From Ephydatia muelleri (taxonomy: Eukaryota > Porifera > Demospongiae > Spongillida > Spongillidae): 64,000 nucleotides of DNA. Position 1 is the stretch's first letter. The number at the start of each line of letters is the position of its first letter. Under the pieces are notes generated by a model that worked only from the letters and a program-made list of their open reading frames with translations, did not search any database and was not told the DNA's origin. The stretch covers positions 1 through 64,000 of the forward strand of contig JABACO010000078.1 of assembly GCA_013339895.1 (NCBI GenBank), given 5' to 3'. Made by a program: the position numbers and the translations under genes. Below are positions 59,494 through 64,000 of the stretch, one piece after another.

Positions 59494-59730
59494 AACCAGC
59501 AGTCTGGAGGACTGCGAGATGAGGGGGAAATAATAGGGCTTAGGGTAGGGAGGGGGGGCCGAAGGCCCGCTACGCCCTTCAACTTTTCAACCCTATCCAA
59601 ATCCGCCCTTAAATTGCACCTGTCCCTCCCTCCCGACACTCTTCATTGAAACTCAATAACCGCCACACTCTTTAATAACGCCATCTTGGCTCTAAGGAGG
59701 CGCCTTCAGCGTCACACTCTGTTACCTAAA
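59494..59730 (+). repeat. ~230-bp repeat, copy 2
   Basis: Second copy of 58704-58950, in direct orientation, about 790 bases downstream. Differs mainly in the G-rich first half. Confidence 0.8.
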
Positions 59731-59811
59731 GTGCCTGCTGCGCCATACTCCTTATCCCAGCCTATGCCTGCAAGCCTGCTTTCAACCCTGGAACACACAG
59801 GTTGACATAGT

Positions 59812-60061
59812 GTGGCCAACACATGTCATGTTGTCAAGGAACAACTTAGAAACCTAGCCGCCCTTGATATGTACCAGTATGTGCAGGCTTGTACTACTGC
59901 AGGCAGTATCTATGAGATGTACTTGGACAGAGTGCATAACCATGTACTTGATGGCACAAAAGACTATAAAGAGGTGAAAGAGGCCTGCTCTACTGTATGC
60001 TTTGATCCTAATGTGACATCATTCACAAGTCTCCCTAATTACATCACACATTGCAGGTCAG
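59812..60061 (+). CDS. Possible coding exon of an unidentified gene
   Basis: Frame with LAALDMYQYVQACTTAGSIY then YLDRVHNHVLDGTKDYKEVK and CFDPNVTSFTSLPNYITHC, ending at a good donor (TTGCAG/GTCAGC) at 60057-60058. Cys-rich and protein-like, but no family or flanking exon was identified. It lies 0.8 kb upstream of the RAG1-like gene, on the same strand. Confidence 0.3.
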
Positions 60062-60069
60062 CACTATAG

Positions 60070-60850
60070 TGGGACAATGCCTAATACATGTATTGTAAAG
60101 TGTCCTCCTGCAAATATGGACAATAAGACACATTCATTGGGGATTTGTTGGGTGTTCTTAGTCCTAAGCCTGGTTAATATATTTTTGTATCTCATGTTTT
60201 CATAATTGCAGAATACATGATGATGAAGCAGTACCGCTGGCTGTTATGCACCTATCATTGTTACATTGTTACGTGAGACCCCCCCTCCCCTGGGCGAAGT
60301 CGGGATTAGGTGGGATTTGACGCGTGAATATTATTACTGGCCACACATTTGACCAGGGTCGGGCACGCGTTTGACCTTTTATCAGATCACCTAGTATAGA
60401 CATTTGACCGGTTATTAACCCCCAACCAGGGGCCACGGTTGTATGCGGCTGGAAACTAGGTTTATAATTAGAACATTACGGTACCTGTCTAATAGATAGC
60501 GAAGAAACACCTCATTAAAAATGCTTATGTTTCAAAGCTCACAACTTCTCAGAATAAGTAGTAATGCAATATTTTAAACTAATATACAACACAACCTTTC
60601 ATGCTCTTTTATTTATAGTCCTCACACAGTTTCCAAATTTCAGGCCTACCGTATGCGCAAGCAGTGTTTATAACCCCATGCGGTACTTATTTCGGTTAGG
60701 TGGGAACGAGATCGAATAGAACGGGCTACCCGAAGTTGATCTGGAGGTAAGACTAGTCTGTCGGTCAAGCCAAGGCATGTCAGTAACGGAACTGACGAAC
60801 CAGATCTGGTCACGAATTTTCTGTCACCAGAAAAACCTCGAGTGTATCTT
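60070..60850. other. Upstream region of the RAG1-like gene
   Basis: No gene recognised. No CACAGTG heptamer or obvious terminal inverted repeat was seen; a promoter cannot be defined from the sequence. Confidence 0.35.
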
Positions 60851-63800
60851 ATGAATAATCGATGCACGTTGCGGGTTACAGGGATGGATTACCACACAAA
60901 ACAACTACCGCTGCACTGCAGAGTTTGTGGAAAGAGGCTAATGAAGAGTGGGCAAATGAAGAGCACTTATGAGTGCAAAGGATTTGCAGATGATCTGTTA
61001 ACAGCTTTTGCAATCAACACCTCCACTGACATTGCTCACATGCACCCAGAACGCTTTTGTGAGTGCTGTCACCTTTCAATGAGGAGAATCATCTGTGCCA
61101 GGGCAGAAAAAGTGCACCACAAGTGTACGCTGACACCATTTGAATGGGAGGAACATAGAAATGAAGGGTGTAAGGTACATATATACTACATCCCTGCTAG
61201 AGTTCACACATGTAACATCCTATGCAATACACAGGTGTGTGAGCACTTCAGAGTTATTGCAAAAGGAGGTAACTCCAGAAAGCTCACTGTTGGCAGAGGA
61301 CGTCAACCAGGCCTCACACCAAACATGGTAGCTGCACATCTCTGGAATATTGCCCCTCCTCCAGAAGCCAGAACAACACGACTGTCCTTGAGGAGTTGAA
61401 ATGTGTGGTATGTGCAAACGTGCTTTCACAGCCCCTTGAGCTACCATGTGGAAAGCTGGCCTGCACCAGTTGCATTGTAGAGCGAGTGACAGCCTCAGCC
61501 ACAGTGTGCCCTTGCTGCTTGCTGGATGGTGGCTTGGTCTCCACTGAGATCAAACCAGCATCCAACCTTATACAACTGCTGCTAAAAGATGTACTGGTTC
61601 AGTGTGTAGTGTGCATAAAGGCTGGATACTATGAAGACCATGAGTGCACACAATCCCTTACTCCTGGTGAGGAAAGAGAAGCAGCGGGATTGTTGAAGAG
61701 GGCCATCTCCACCAGTCCTGATCAAGCCACAGTACAGCTGGCTACAGGAGGGACGGTTAGATGTATTCAGTGCCACTTAAATTGTTATGTTATGTTTGAC
61801 CATACCTTGTAGCCAATGATATTCATGAAGTTAACAAAAACCCGACATCCAACTACGGCTGCTTGTTCCAGGACTGTCAAAACACGGTGTTCAGAGATGC
61901 ACACAGCTAGAAGTGTCATCAGTGGAGGGGAACCATCAGCCCTGCTTGAGAGTGAGGTGCTCACATTGAATGATGAAGAGAAGAAGTCATTACTGGAGAA
62001 GGCAGGGATAACAAACGTCTCAATTAGCCCAGCTGAAGTATTGGCCATTAAAACTGGCCTTACTATTCCCTGGAATAGACTGAGAATTCTTAGACGGTAA
62101 AGAACTTTATACACATCATAACCTATTACTTGTCCAGGTGGCTCAAAGCATCAGGAGTATCTCTAGCTGGGGAGGAGAGGATGCGCTACATCTGCAGACG
62201 AATTGTGGGCAGCAACTTGAAAGGAGAGATGGCTCTCTTTTCATTTCCATCCACTTCTGGTGGTGAGGAGCTTAGGGTAGCTGCTTTAGTTTACATTCCA
62301 GATGTGGTTCTAAAGGTTGTTGACCTTTTGGAAGAGAATCAAAGGTTAGGGGTGCCTAAGGCACACACACCAGATATACAATTAATTTGTTTTGAAATCT
62401 AATGCAGGACAGGACGGCTTACCTGGCATGATGGGGTCATTCCTGCTAGTGAGATATGGCTAAAGTTTGGAGGGGACAAAGGAGGTGGCTCATTCAAGAT
62501 GAACTTCCAAATAGTGAATGTTGCAGCGCCTAACTCAGTCCACAACACCTGCGTGTTTTGCTGCTTTGAAGCGGACGACACTGTTACCAACCTCCACATA
62601 GCACTTGACTGTTACAAAGATCAAGTAGCACATCTGCAAGGGATGCAATGGAGGTAGGAACAGTTATCTAACATGACAGCGTAAAGAATAAAATGAACAT
62701 TACACAAACAGGCAATACACAATCAAGTTGTTCATGTGTGGGGACTACGAGTTCATTACTAGAATGTATGGGCTCTCTGGAGCAAGTGGTATGTGAGTAA
62801 CTGGGGCCAAAAAAATGCGTACCAATATTTCACCTTTGTTATAGGATGCTACCCATGCTTGTATTGCTTGGTCTTCCATGAGAACATGGTAAAACCTCTC
62901 TCAGCCAGAGGACATGCACCTCCAAGAACATATGAATCCATATGCACTGACCATCAGCGCTACATTGCATCAGGAGTGCGCAGGAAACAAGTAAAGCACT
63001 TTTACAACTGCATCACGGAACCTATATTCAACATCCCTATTGAACAGGTAAACATTCATTTCGTAAAATATTTTTGCATAACTACACATACATGCATACA
63101 CAACATACGTGTGCACATACACACCCAGGTTTGCCCCCCCGGGCTTCACATCACATTGGGCATCTTTACAAAGCTTTATGGTTTGCTCGAAGATGAGTGT
63201 CATGCCCTCGACCTTGAACTAGCCCTGCTTTCAAGTGAGGAAGCCCACTCCAGCTTTGACACATACAGCCAAGAGCTGCAAATGCTTCGCTCATTGCAAT
63301 CTGAGCTAAAGCAAGCCGAGGAGGCATATGCTGTATTGCAGCAAATGACAACATATGTATCCCTGGTGATTGGGGAGAAAGACCCAGTCACCGCTGATTT
63401 TTTTGTGCAATGTGAAGAAAAAAAGAAATATCTTGGAAAACTAGTAAGCCATATGCACTACACATAAAAAATTTGTAATACAGGCCATGATTTTGCTAGG
63501 AAGCAGAGGTAGCTAAATCTAAAGCTATTGTGGAAAAGGGGTTTTCTAAAAAAGAAGGCCCCTTTGTTAAGGCGTTGGATGATGCATTACAGTCAATTGG
63601 AGTGCACCATCAACAGTATTTTGGTGGTGCTTTTGTTGGAAATCATGTACATCAGGCTCTAAAGGTACCATAAGTGCAATACGTACAACCACATGAATGA
63701 GACATCTCCTACACTGTTTCAGGAATGCAACATTCAGAAGCTGTGCAGGTCTCTATGTGAAATAGCCAAAAATAAATTGCCTCATCGATCTACACAGGCA

Positions 63801-64000
63801 GAACATCGTACTGAGATCCTGGCTAAAGCATTCTCTATGTTTGCAAGATGCCATAACATCTACGACCACAATTTCATTGATGAGACACAAGCTCATGCCT
63901 TAGGTTGGTAATGGACCTTCAGGTGTTTATGTGACTATGACAACAATATTTTTACAGAGGAGGCCGTGGGAGAGTGACGTTCTTCCGTGAATCCTTCCCC
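60851..64000 (+). CDS. RAG1-family protein (RAG1-like zinc domain, RING-like domain, RNase-H core), 3' end outside the window
   Basis: Exons: 60851-61174, 61235-61755, 61813-62096, 62138-62344, 62408-62653, 62712-62788, 62845-63047, 63129-63443, 63500-63664, 63723-63903, 63960 onwards; introns 41-81 bases. Domains in order: zinc-dimerisation-like region (LHCRVCGKRLM, DIAHMHPERFCECCHLSMRR, EEHRNEGC plus KVCEH after splicing); RING-like CVVCANVLSQPLELPCGKLA then CTSC...CPCC and a Cys/His finger (VQCVVC...YYEDHEC); helical DNA-binding-like region (WNRLRILRRWLKASGVSL); catalytic RNase-H core with first Asp in FGGDKGG, second in GDYEFITRMYGLSGASG followed by zinc-type CLYC, then PPGLHITLGIFTKLYGLLED and GGAFVGNHVHQALK. 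The third acid (Glu) should lie beyond 64000. Order and motifs parallel vertebrate RAG1 and the N-RAG-TP transposon described in Aplysia. Exon 2 is 521 bases, one short of in-phase: a base is missing near 61340-61390, before the RING. It would act as a transposase cutting at element ends; host use is unknown. Confidence 0.85.

Overview
The window looks like nuclear DNA of a multicellular animal, most likely a marine invertebrate with a compact genome such as a sponge; this placement is inference. Genes are cut by many introns of about 40-100 bases with GT..AG ends, there is no operon layout, microsatellites and long G/C homopolymers are common, and repeats fill most of the space. No ribosomal RNA and no convincing tRNA gene is visible.

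Layout. 1-9 kb: foldback elements, a split reverse-transcriptase-associated fragment, a truncated RecQ-like helicase and an Rpn/PD-(D/E)XK-type nuclease gene. 9.1-14.2 kb: a young Ty3/gypsy retrotransposon with near-identical LTRs. 17.5-23.8 kb: an intact eight-exon gene model (915 residues) joining coiled coil, PD-(D/E)XK-like region, protein-kinase-like domain and RGG tail. 23.8-40.5 kb: satellites and short repeats in both orientations, a CMC-like DNA transposon with TIRs (25.4-26.8 kb), and a proline-rich gene with a head-to-head inverted partial copy (33.9-36.3 kb). 44.1-48.4 kb: a multi-exon decayed transposase gene on the minus strand. 48.7-56.2 kb: two large arrays of a 163-bp satellite in opposite orientation enclosing a Ulp1/C48-type SUMO-protease-like gene. 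56.4-57.6 kb: an unrecognised multi-exon gene. 60.9-64.0 kb, running off the end: a RAG1-family gene with RAG1-like N-terminal zinc domain, RING-like domain and RNase-H-type core in RAG1 order.

The most interesting content is the RAG1-like gene, the Ulp1 cassette between inverted satellite arrays beside a transposase gene, and the kinase fusion gene. Many open frames are interrupted by single-base length changes, often in short homopolymers (RecQ fragment, Rpn-like gene, retrotransposon, proline-rich gene, RAG1-like exon 2). Together with near-identical LTRs this suggests that some 'pseudogenes' are uncorrected assembly indels. The transposase gene, by contrast, carries true stop codons.
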